Source: Discostella pseudostelligera
Taxonomy: Eukaryota; Bacillariophyta; Thalassiosirophyceae; Thalassiosirales; Thalassiosiraceae
Reading direction: 5' to 3'
NCBI GenBank assembly: GCA_036940085.1
Contig: JALLBK010000127.1
Coordinates: forward strand, 1-22,387
DNA length: 22,387 nucleotides
In this document: one piece after another, positions 1 to 10,537 of the stretch
Position numbering within the stretch: the first letter of the stretch is position 1
Layout of the letters: each line of letters begins with the position of its first letter
Notes under the pieces: generated by a model
What the model saw: the letters and a program-made list of their open reading frames with translations, nothing else
What the model was told of the DNA's origin: nothing
The model's database searches: none
Position numbers and translations under genes: made by a program

Positions 1-54
<54 letters not shown>
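1..54. repeat. (GA)n microsatellite at the window edge
   Basis: An uninterrupted GA dinucleotide run of 27 units begins at the first base, so its true length is unknown. A shorter, interrupted GA-rich stretch follows at about 96-120. This is ordinary simple-sequence DNA. Confidence 0.98.
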
Positions 55-58
<4 letters not shown>

Positions 59-1380
59 AATATGATACTGCCATGATACTTCTACAAATCGTGAACGAGA
101 GAGAGAGGGTGAGAGAGCGAGGATCCGATGGCAACGGCTGCGACGGTGCACCTCTCTTGTCTGTCTCCGTTATTCAATGTCATCGGATTGAAAATACAAT
201 AATAAATCAATACCACACCAAACTAATAGAATAGATATATATGATAATATAATGTGATATTACGAATATTATGATGTTGAAGGCATTGAAATGTCTCTGC
301 AAGGCAGACTAACACTTGCTCTTGCAACTCGTCGCCGATGTTATTTATTTACACGTTACCTACCGAAGGAACTATACCACGCCGAGCGGCTCGTATGGAT
401 CATATGATCCATAGATGAGATTGATATAATTGGTATCAGCAGCGTAGTGGCTCAACGGCGCATAATAGGTGGCCACCCGGTGGAAGCGCAAGCGGCCACC
501 ATGGTTCTGCTCGATCGACCCAAAATCAAAATTGTATTGTAAGAAAAGTTGTAAATTGTACAACGACGATACAAAGATGATTTGATTGTTGCATCAGCGG
601 CGAGTCATCAGTGGGTAAACACTCTCCAAATGATGAGGATTTGATTGTTGCATCAGAGGCTAATCGGCAGTGGTTTAGCGCAGTTTGGCGCTCTGCAAAT
701 CGTCATCTTAACCTCCCACCGTCTCGCCTCATCTTTCCTTGCCATCTCGCAGTCCATCGCCGCCATCGCGTTGGGTAATTTACCCGTGCGTCTTTCCGTC
801 GTGTCGGGTAATTTACCCGTGCGTCTTTCCGTAACCAAATAAATGAGGTAATCTACCTGAGCGTCTTTCCGTCGGCTTCGTAATCGCTTCATAAATGAGG
901 TAATCTACCTAAGCGTCTTTCCGTCGGCTTCGTAATGGCCTCAACTTCAACTGGCTTGTCATTCAACGCCATTTAAGCCGGTCACTTCTTGTTGCATTCT
1001 CCGTGCAACCTCCATCCGATGCTCACGAGAAAAAGAGGTGACAAGATGCGATTAGGTGGATTTCATGCAAAGCAAGGTATCAGGTATCAAACATACGTCA
1101 GACAATATTAAAAGTGACACGTGATCATTGCGTGCATTCAAGTCTTCGACTGGATGGACCTCGGTTCTTTTGCCTTCCCTCTCATCATTGCCCCCAAGAA
1201 GTTGTGTGTTGTGAGGCCAACAAGTCTGTTGTAGATATAGTACTCCTACTCCTAGTGTCGAAAGATTTGCCGGTGTAGTACACGTGGTGGATTCTGATTA
1301 GGCGATTCTTGGCGACTCATGGCGATTACTTATTACTTACCATCGATTTCGGTGCTTTTACCGCCAAAAATGAATTCTTT
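55..1380. other. Gene-poor stretch upstream of PEX6
   Basis: No ORF here has convincing coding character. It holds a diverged 59-bp direct repeat (579-597 and 638-656 share a 19-nt core) and the palindrome repeat family at 773-925. Two CACGTG hexamers (1118-1123 and 1281-1286) lie upstream of the PEX6 start and may belong to its promoter. A short minus-strand ORF at 372-563 might be a terminal exon, but nothing confirms it. Confidence 0.6.
773..930. repeat. Four-copy degenerate tandem repeat with a palindromic core
   Basis: Four copies of a core start at 773, 806, 846 and 898. Copies 1 and 2 carry GGGTAATTTACCC, a perfect dyad; copies 3 and 4 carry AGGTAATCTACCT. Each is followed within a few bases by GCGTCTTTCCGT. 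Spacings are 33, 40 and 52 bp. Copies 3 and 4 share a further extension through the GTCGGCTTCGTAAT stretch. Confidence 0.9.
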
Positions 1381-4300
1381 ATGTCTCTCCTCCCGCTGCC
1401 CCCTCCCCCTGCATCATTCATAACCCACGAATTCACCAACACCAAACACCACAATCACCGTGGACCATGGACACTGGCAGCGAAGATGGCGCCGACAAAA
1501 GCTGCCTGGATGGACGGCAGTAGCAGTCACATCGACGTCGGCAATAACCATTTCGTCTCATCGTCGTCGTTGCTATCACCATCGTCATTTTTGCGGGTCG
1601 CTGTCCGTCCTCAAATTCTAAAATGTGTACCCATCCAGCCCGCCGACGATGCTTATGTAAAAGCCCGTCCACCACGGCGTCATGGAAGCAAAAGGAGGTA
1701 TGGAAGCGATGAGCACGCCACAGTATACATCAACCCTTCTTCTCAACTTCGGCGGGAAAAAGCATTGCCTTCGCCAAGCGGTTGCACTGATTTAGAGAGC
1801 TGTTTGAATGCATCATTATTATCTACTGGAGATGGGGTAACATGCCGCCTAATTCACAAAATATGCAGCGGCCACAAAAGTAATGTTTGCAACAATAACG
1901 ACGATATACTTTGGGCGCCAGTCGTCTTAAAGAGATTACCATTGCATTGTAGTCCGGTCGCTCCTTGTGCATCTGATACTGACAAATCTGATTCGTCAAC
2001 AATTGATGTTGAAAACAACAAAAATGTCAACAAATGCAATACCTGCAAAATCAACGATGAAGATCAATTACCAACATTGTACATCCCACCCTGCCTCGCG
2101 GCTACACTTGGTCTACACAACATTTTTCATCCACACCATCGACCACCTTCTACAATCGTATATTTGGAACCCCTTCCCACTACAGAAATTACAAATGCAT
2201 CCCATGCCACATTGCGCGAGATTGGATGTCCTCCACCCATTCCCATATTGAAATGGCCATCTGATTCGTCATCAATATCATCATCGGGGGGTAGAAGTGG
2301 CAATGAGGAGAAGCAATTGCGAAAATTCTTTATGTATCCGTCCACCTCCACTACTACCGCTGGCATTCAGGCATCAAGACAACCAATGGGTGATACTGAG
2401 CACAACATGAACACTAATCGTCGTTCAACATCCAAACCATCCAAATCCAAACCCAGACAACGATTACTTACATTTGGATCGATATTAGCCGTTCCATCGT
2501 ATGAAAAAGAAATGAATGATGATAACTGTTGTGAAATAGAGGAGAATGTCAGCACAGTTGACGGGGATGAGAATATTGATTCGAGAATACAGAGCGTGCG
2601 TTTCTATCAAGTTATGGACATTCAATCATCCAGCCAGAATGATGGCGGTGGTACAATACGCAATCCTATGATGGATGGTGATGATTCAGGGCAAAATTTA
2701 CCACGAAACATGTTGGCATATATTATTTCTCCTTCCACTCATCTAGTTCTCCTCCCACCTCCTTCAGCAACGACCGACATTGGTGACGATACTGACAGCA
2801 AAAGCACCTTGAATGCGATGACATTGCATCCACAATTGCAGGATGGCACAATGATGATGCATAATTACACGTGGCGACTACCTCGTCCAACAATGGTCAT
2901 GTCCTTTCTTCGGTCAGTTTCATTGAAACTTGCAAAATTGCCAATAGCAACGGAATGCATGGATGAAAGCAATACCACACCGTCCATAACCAACGGCATC
3001 CATCATCCATCTGCACAAGTACTTGCAGATGCATTATATTTGCAAGGGACATTGAGTGCCCCCATGCGTTCGACCGTTCAAAGACAGTGTCATGTTTGTC
3101 ATAAATTATTAGAATCAGCATCGTCATCGGCTCGCCACTTCGATTCAGATCCGTGCATAATTCACATTATTGGAAAAGAGAAGAATCATGTCCGGGCTTG
3201 TGTGGATGAGGCCGCCGATATCAGTTGAGTGCCCTGTTAACCTTGACCTCTGTTATCTCATCCTACCGATTGACTGCTAACATGCCGTGTTATGTTTTGC
3301 TTACTCAGTGGGAATGCGCTCCTTTCATGTAGAGGGCCTCGCTGCATTTTGGGCCCACTACAATCTACTCAACACGTATTCGCAATCAAACGACGACAAT
3401 GCCTCATTCACACCACAACTTACTGGAGCTCTGCCTGACAAGTTAAGGGGTCTGTCTGCAGCATTGGATATTGCACGTCGGTCATCCCCATGCGTATTGC
3501 ATGTAGTAGATGTTGATCATGAATTATCATTCACGGAAGGTCATGCGGCGGATCTCGATGCGAGGAAAGATGAAGAGCAGAGGATGTTGGAAGCTATGCG
3601 AGCAGGCTGTAGTGGATCCTTTCCGCACTCCACCACTCCCCATGACTCTTCTTCTTTGGGAGGGTACGGGCGCATCATGACAACACCGCAAGTTATCGTT
3701 GTACTTTCTACCTCCCGCCCTCTTCCTCCTGGTCCACTATCATCGTCGCTCTTACAGAGTAGCATTGAAATATCAGCCCCAGATATCAATTATGCACGTA
3801 TACTTTGGGATAATGATGCCGATGGTACATTCGAATTTCTATCTTCCTATTTGATTGGGCTGTCTGCGAGAGAAATAATATATTTGAGAGAGAATTTTAG
3901 TCCTCGCTGGAAAGAAGATGGTCAACAAGAGCAGTCCTCACCTGTCGACATTTTACAATCATTGCTTCCTCAACTGGACACTATGCGCTCGTTCATGCAA
4001 TCTTCAGGTAGGAAAGGCTCGTCGAGCACACTTCCGCTCTCCACCTCGTCCATTCCTAACGTCCGATGGGAAGATATTGGTGGCTTAGAATCGATACGAA
4101 AAGAAATCATGGATGCGGTGGAGTTGCCATTGAAATATCCACATTACTTCGAGGGTAGTCGAAGATCAGGAATACTATTATTCGGCCCTCCCGGTACTGG
4201 TAAGACGTTAGTTGCCAAGGCTGTTGCTCGGGAGTGTGGCCTACCCTTCCTTTCCATCAAAGGGCCAGAACTACTTGGTTCGTATGTTGGAGAGAGTGAG

Positions 4301-5101
4301 GCGAATATCCGTGCAGTCTTTGATGCAGCTCGTTCTGCTTCCATGACTCCCTTGTCCACCTCGTTGGAAGGAGGAATGTCTGTTGGTGGTACCAATGCCG
4401 GGTATAGTGGTGCTTCAATTCTATTTTTTGATGAGATCGATTCTCTTGCACCTCGAAGAGGGAATACTGGGCATGGTGATGGCGTGATGGATCGTGTCGT
4501 TGCAACATTGCTTAGTGAATTAGACGGTAGTGGTGGCAGTGGCGGTGGTGGGCATGGTAAACGAGAGTCTGGTTCTGCCCATGTTGTTGTCATTGGTGCC
4601 ACTAATCGTCCTGATTTATTAGACCCGTCCCTCCTCCGTCCTGGACGATTTGATCGACTGCTGTATCTCGGTCCTGCCAAAACGAAAGAACACTGCCTAA
4701 AAATCCTCATGGCTCAAACACGCAAATTCAGATTCGAGGAGGGATGTTCTGCGGATACAGTATTGGAACGAGCCATGGAATCATTTCCTTCAACGTTAAG
4801 TGGTGCCGACTTGTCAGCTGTGGCGAGTGGAGCATTGATGCAAGGATTGAAACGAGTGTGTGATCGGATAGAAGAGGAGGCTCGTTCCATCAACTTGGAC
4901 AAAGGTGTCGATGAAGGATCCGAAATGGCTGTTGATATTGACGATGTGATGGAGGCATGGCCTGCAGAGAAACTGCAGCCAGTGTTGACGGCAGATGACT
5001 TTGTTGAGGCAGCCAAAAAGATTATTCCTAGCATCTCATCAGTAGATCTTGAACGGTTTGAGGAGTTACAGCGGCAGTTCTCATCGGGGCAATTTATATG
5101 A
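1381..5101 (+). CDS. PEX6: PEX6-like peroxisomal AAA ATPase (two exons)
   Basis: Likely subunit of the Pex1-Pex6 AAA complex that extracts ubiquitinated PEX5 receptor from the peroxisomal membrane. Exons 1381-3223 and 3309-5101 join in phase 1 over an 85-bp intron (GTTGAGT donor, CTAAC branch-like site, CTTACTCAG acceptor), giving about 1211 aa. The start is the first in-frame ATG; the frame is open back to a TTG at 1309. The second AAA module is intact: Walker A GPPGTGKT (residues ~907-914), Walker B FFDEID (~987-992), and the arginine-finger region NRPDLLDPSLLRPGRFDR. It ends with the LSGADL and LERFEELQRQF features typical of PEX6. The first AAA module is degenerate, with no P-loop around the intron and VVDVDH in place of Walker B. 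The long N-terminus is Ser/Pro-rich. Close AAA relatives (PEX1, CDC48) are less likely because only D2 is intact and the C-terminal features fit PEX6. Confidence 0.9.
3224..3308 (+). other. Intron in PEX6
   Basis: The exon 1 frame hits a stop at 3226. GT at 3224-3225 and AG at 3307-3308 remove it and join a phase-1 codon to give ATG (Met). Around the junction the protein reads EAADIMGMRSFHVEG, which continues the degenerate D1 P-loop region. The donor lacks the usual purine at +3, so an upstream GT at 3201 remains a weaker alternative. Confidence 0.8.
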
Positions 5102-5374
5102 ACCATGATATTATTGATGTGCATTACTAATCTGAACTATCATTGCCTCTCGACATCTAGAGATTTCAACATGTAGCATGTGCACCTTACATTTGACCTG
5201 GATCATCGCTCGAAGATTTGCCGATGTATGGACCTTGAAAGAAGTTCATTAATTAACGAGATACATGACAGTTCAAATATTCAATGCAATATGAAACTCT
5301 TTGATCGGTGGGTGGATTTTAGAAAATCCAGTTGGTAAGATATGGTTTCAGTGCGACATGTGGCAAGTCATTGT
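5102..5374. other. Convergent PEX6/H4 3' region
   Basis: Short region between the PEX6 stop and the H4 stop. Apart from the H4 3' stem-loop described separately, I see no other recognisable element. Confidence 0.6.
5297..5334 (-). ncRNA. Histone H4 mRNA 3' stem-loop with HDE-like box
   Basis: On the H4 strand, 45 nt after the stop, lies GGATTT-TCTA-AAATCC: a 6-bp stem with a 4-nt loop at 5314-5329. It is followed at once by ACCCA and preceded by CAACT. Size, GG/CC stem base, pyrimidine-rich 5' arm, loop ending in A and ACCCA flank match the metazoan histone 3' stem-loop bound by SLBP. An AAAGAG box at 5297-5302, 11 nt past the stem, resembles the U7-paired histone downstream element. Confidence 0.9.
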
Positions 5375-5692
<318 letters not shown>

Positions 5693-5826
5693 TTAGTAGT
5701 TGTTGGGTAGGAGACGTTGGGTAGAACGATGAACTCGTTTTATGAGCTTCAGAGGTGCTTCGCTTTTTTGGTGTTGGGCTTGTTGTTTGTTTGTGGCTGT
5801 CTGTGGGTCGGCTGTGCGCATTGGCT

Positions 5827-5834
5827 GCGCCAAA
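5827..5834 (-). promoter_or_regulatory. E2F-type site facing H4
   Basis: TTTGGCGC on the minus strand, an exact fit to the E2F consensus TTTSSCGC. It lies 141 bp upstream of the H4 ATG and next to a CCAAT box in the same orientation. Confidence 0.65.
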
Positions 5835-6043
5835 TTTTGAAATGAGATTTGACGTAGAGATCTACAGGAGCTAAATACTACAAGTAAGTAAAGAACTAGC
5901 TCCTACATACATTTTTGAAATGATACCGTACATATGAATAAAGTTTAGTTTATTTGCTTTTTTGGATGAAAAGAATGATTTATTATCAAACAACTGGAGT
6001 ATTTTTAAATAAAATTAATTTTGAATTCTTTACATAGAGCTAA

Positions 6044-6598
<555 letters not shown>

Positions 6599-6664
6599 TT
6601 TCCTTTTGCTGGAAACTTAGTACCAGGTAGACGTCTGAATATCTACGGTCTCCTGGCTATCAAA

Positions 6665-6700
6665 CAACTGGATTTTCTAAAATCCACCCATCAATCAAAG
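6665..6700 (+). ncRNA. Histone H3 mRNA 3' stem-loop
   Basis: GGATTT-TCTA-AAATCC at 6670-6685, 72 nt after the H3 stop, is flanked by CAACT before and ACCCA after. A 26-nt block (6665-6690) is identical to the H4 element read on its own strand. The purine-rich AAAG at 6697-6700 sits 11 nt past the stem, the same spacing as in H4. It is not a bacterial-type terminator; form and placement fit the SLBP-bound histone stem-loop. Confidence 0.9.
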
Positions 6701-6881
6701 TACCACAACTATCATTATTTCCTCTGTGCTGCCTTCTGCCTTCGAAGATAGTTTGCTTATTGACTACCAGCACTGCTCAAAACCATGTCATTTTAGTGAA
6801 AAGAATTTTTGTCTTTCTACTAGCTTATGGTTATCGTTTGTGTGTAATATGAATAGAATATGCCTCCGATATGTTGAACAT

Positions 6882-9800
6882 TCATGATTGTTCATAGAGT
6901 GCAAGCTTGTTCGTCAATTCAAATAAATGTAGTCGCATCATAATCTTCGCTCCAGGCTGAAGCAGTACCAATGAAGAAGAATTATCACCAGCATTCTTTT
7001 TCCTACTCCTCGAATCTCGAATGCTTCTGGTAGAGCGCATCTTATCCGTGTAGTAAAACGTAGCAGCGTCCTCGACGTGGAGTGGAAGCCATAGTTCATG
7101 ATCCATCGATGTACGGATTTCGTTCAATACTTCCGTTGCCGTCTGTTGAACTATCTTATCCATCGTCAACTCGCGATGATGATTATGACGAGACGACATC
7201 ATAGAAGATGATGGTATGCGTTGCTGACGATGATGGATCCGGATGGCAGCGGCACCCTCGAGCAGACGTAGCATGTTCACGGCCAAGACGTCTCCGATGC
7301 GTGGAAGTGGATGAGCCTCCTTGTTTGTGCTTTCCGCGGGTTTGTTGTCATTGCTTTCAGAACTATGGAGCTTCCTCGGGAACAGAGTATCCACAGATTG
7401 ACGACGCCGATCTTGCCTGTGATTGATGTATGACCTGGAAGATGTATCACCCCATCTCGAGGAGACTATCTGATATCTCTCACCATCGACTGAGTTGTGC
7501 TGTTGTTTACGACTCTTATCCACATTCGCTGCAAATGCATTTTCAATGGACTCCACACTATCAACTCCATCGTGATTCATGAATTTCACACCACGATATT
7601 GATTCAAATATAGATCACTGAGAATGAAGCATATCGCCGTAACACATTCAGTTCCAAGACAGCAACCATTGTCGAGGAACAATAACCGATGGAGGACGTG
7701 ACAGACAGCCATGATTTTCTTGATTCGAAGCTCGGCACATTCTCGTATATCGTTGGACGAATTTAGTGATCCGTTGTGAAGGTAGGCATCACCGATGAGA
7801 TCATTGTAAATTAGTTTCACGATGGCATTGCTGATAAAGTTCTGATGAAATTGCTTGCCTGAGCGTTGACGAAGAATATTGTTGGATTTACTTCCTCGAC
7901 TCTGATCAGTGACCACAGTTGGAGCCTCGCCGCCTTTCGTATCAGGTTTATTGTTGGCACCACCTTCGCCGTCGCCATTGTGAACAGTTGCATTCGCGTT
8001 GGTGGTGGCGCAAGCTCTACCAGTTCTAGACTTCAATGAATCATCGCGAATGAGTGAGAATAACCTCGTGATGATATGTTGGCATAAGCCATCTAGTGTT
8101 GCACACTGCTGGTGGGGTTCGTTGTTCACAGTCGAAGATTCGACGGCGGCCTCGTAGTCGTAGACGGCACGTGTTCTTTTGCCAACATGAGAAGAAATAT
8201 CACTTTCACCATCATGGCTAGGACGACCGTGTTCATTTACTTTCAGAGCGTCTTTATAGAAGGGTAATACCGCAGACACTGCCAACTTCAGTACATCCCG
8301 CACATGCTTGAACTTTCCTTCCAACTCAAGGTTGAGATTGCACGCGGAGATAAGTATGGGACTGACACGTCGTGGTGGTGGAAAGAGGGACAATCCTCCA
8401 AGGATAGATGGCCTGCCGCTACGAGTGTCGGTTATACCTCCGTCAATGCCACCAGCAGTAGCAGTACTTTCCATCACAGATGCGCCGGATGAGGAGACAT
8501 TCCTTTCTTTCCTACTCTTGATCCTAGCCCTAGCCATAACAAATGCCAATGCCGTTTTGATGGTGCATTCCTCTTCATGCGACAGAAATGGAGGAGGTAC
8601 TGGTGGAGGTGGATTATTATCATTCTTCAAGAGGGTGTGGTTCATGTGATAAGAATCAAGTGCTGCTTTGAGAGCTTCGTTGAAGGATGCAGAATGTGGA
8701 GCATTAAACTTCTGCTGAGTGTCATCCAATTGTTCGGTGGCTTCGATTCCAACAACAGACGTCGTCGAATGGGTGGGTGTGCAATTTTTGGACACTACTG
8801 CAGCATTCTTCTCCTTCTCTGCATTTCCACTGTCCTTGGACGCATCGTTCACCGCAACATTTGTATCAGTTGGAGCACTCTCACAGGGAGTACCAGCGAT
8901 AGTGGAATCGTTGAAAACGCCCTCTTCGACGGACCATACGGCATGATTTCTAAACCGTCTATGAATATCGGCCATGATTTCTAAAGTGAAAGTTATGGAC
9001 GATGATTGAATGAAAATGCCGCATGAGAATAATGAAATACAAACGGAGGCAATGACTGCAAGAGAACCAACCAACTTACTTGCTAACGCCGTCTCATCAT
9101 CCACCTCCTCCAAATCACTGCAAGTCTTGTCTTTTCCACGCACTTTGTAAAACTTTCCACCTCGTCGTCCCATCCTAATCGATTTATTACCAGTAGTTGA
9201 TAACGACATCTTTTTCTTGAAAATATCAAATATTGTTTCACCAATGAGCTTCTCGGTATCGGAATCTCGATCGAGACCAAGTATCCTATAGTGTGCCCAC
9301 ATGATTTGTTTGTAGTAGTCATTGTATAGACTCAAGATAACATTGATCTCATTATTTTCATCGGAAGAAGATGGAGAATACACCACTGTCGAGGAAGTTG
9401 CAGCCGGTGAGACTGATTTGGTTGTAACAGTCATTGGAGCCGAAGTAGTACTAGAGCAATCGCAATCGTCGTCGTCGTCGTCGTCGTCGTCATCCTCGTA
9501 AAGCCATGCGTCATTTCTCATTCGTCTCTGGATATCAATCATGATTTCTTGATATCGCATGGAAGTCATTATTGTAGATTGGTGAGAAAAACAATGATTA
9601 ATATGGGAGAGGGACACGACAAAGATGTTATATGGCGCCCGCTCATTAAAACATCATATTCTCAAGCAACAATAATATCTACTTACTTGCCAATGCCGCA
9701 TCCTCATCCAGCTCAACCAAATTCTTGAAGCTATTGCCACATCCAGCCTGTTTGTAGAATTTGCCATTATTTTGTTGAGATAATTTGTCTTTCAATATAT

Positions 9801-9954
9801 TCAATATAGTTTGACCCATTTGCATTTCCTTTTCGGAATTGCGATCTTTACCCAAGATCTTGTAGTGGCTCCACATGATTTGTTTGTAGTGCTCGTTGTG
9901 TAGACTGAGGATGATGTTATTGTTGGATAGTGATGATGATGATGATGGCGCCAT
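6882..9954 (-). CDS. Unrecognised 944-aa protein with duplicated unit (three exons)
   Basis: I do not recognise this family. Exons on the minus strand are 9954-9687, 9547-9080 and 8980-6882, both junctions phase 1. The first exon encodes ILSLHNEHYKQIMWSHYKIL...KFYK...LDEDAALA. Exon 2 starts with KIMIDIQRRMRNDAW, then an Asp run and a disordered spacer, and then repeats the first motif as ILSLYNDYYKQIMWAHYRIL...KFYK...VDDETALA. Exon 3 starts with the second copy of the tail, KIMADIHRRFRNHAVW. The unit is therefore duplicated with its intron at the same place. Exon 3 continues with a long disordered stretch and a helical, Cys-containing C-terminal half (for example AVCHVLHRLLFLDNGCC) without a known signature. 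It has no signal peptide. It is convergent with H3 and head-to-head with the membrane protein at 10538. Function unknown. Confidence 0.75.
8981..9079 (-). other. Intron 2 of the duplicated-unit gene (3n, stop-free)
   Basis: Donor GTAAGT follows ...TTAGCAA and the acceptor is ...CACTTTAG, with a CATAAC branch-like site about 20 nt upstream. It matches intron 1 in flanking sequence and phase. The length is 99 bp with no in-frame stop, so it also reads through as 33 residues that include LVGSLAVIASVCISLFSCG. Confidence 0.75.
9466..9491. repeat. TCG trinucleotide run encoding poly-Asp
   Basis: An (in the minus-strand sense) GAC/GAT trinucleotide run inside exon 2 of the unrecognised gene encodes about ten consecutive aspartates between its two repeat units. 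Replication slippage is the likely origin. Confidence 0.9.
9548..9686 (-). other. Intron 1 of the duplicated-unit gene
   Basis: Donor GTAAGT after ...TTGGCAA, acceptor ...GATATCAAG before AAATCATG; 139 bp with in-frame stops. Joining gives ALA-K-IMIDIQRR, matching ALA-K-IMADIHRR at the second junction, which supports both introns. Confidence 0.8.
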
Positions 9955-10537
9955 TTTAGTTTGGTGGAGACTCTAAATGGAGCAACGACACTGCAGCGGC
10001 GGGCCTCTTGCTCTAGCCAACAGCAATTCGATCTCTCCGCGCTCGGCGACGGTGGGAGAATGGGTGGTGCGGCGTCTCTCCAGAGCCTGCCAATCTTTGG
10101 CACTGGAAATATTGTAATTGGTAAACGATGATGCGCCGGTCGTCCGGGGGCGGTGATCCGTGCCGGTGACTCGATATTGCCTATGGGCGGGTGAGCATCA
10201 AGATCCGGCGGCCGTCATGGTCGATGGTCGCTGCCGGAGAGGGTTCTCCCGCCAAAAATAATATCTTCGATAGAAAATGGCGGGAAGAAAGAGTGGCGAA
10301 AGGCAAAATGGCGGGAACAAACAATAGAAGAAAATCGTCTATTTGGCAAGAAGGAATGGACTCGTTTCTCAGCCTTGAGAAAGAAGTTATGAATCTAACT
10401 TCCTTCCACCCACAAGCGAGAGAAAGAACCACCATCAAAAAAGTCCGACAACAGCATGACAATCTACCTTGATGTTGTTGTAAGCAATAGGGATCGATGA
10501 ACCCCAACAATTATTGAATAACAATAATAACAGCATA
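9955..10537. promoter_or_regulatory. Divergent spacer with three E2F-type sites
   Basis: Head-to-head spacer between the duplicated-unit gene (-) and the single-span membrane protein (+). It contains TCCCGCCAAA (10247-10256) and TGGCGGGAA twice (10278-10286 and 10309-10317), all fitting the E2F/DP half-site GGCGGGAA or its complement. A GC-rich patch lies at about 10130-10250. No gene is supported here. Confidence 0.5.

Noticed and set aside
372..563. Minus-strand 63-aa frame ending YGSYDPYEPLGVV, preceded by a CAG acceptor-like site
   Set aside because: It looks somewhat protein-like and could be a terminal exon, but I found no credible upstream exon on the minus strand and no recognised family.
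645..892. Overlapping frames on both strands through the palindrome repeats
   Set aside because: They are open mainly because the first repeat period (33 bp) is a multiple of three; the later periods (40 and 52 bp) break the frame.
4144..4710. 188-aa antisense frame inside PEX6
   Set aside because: It is the shadow of the conserved D2 AAA module on the other strand.
10191..10472. Plus-strand frame before the membrane protein
   Set aside because: It starts at GTG, has no recognisable feature and no splice link to 10538; it overlaps the E2F-type sites and is more likely promoter and leader.
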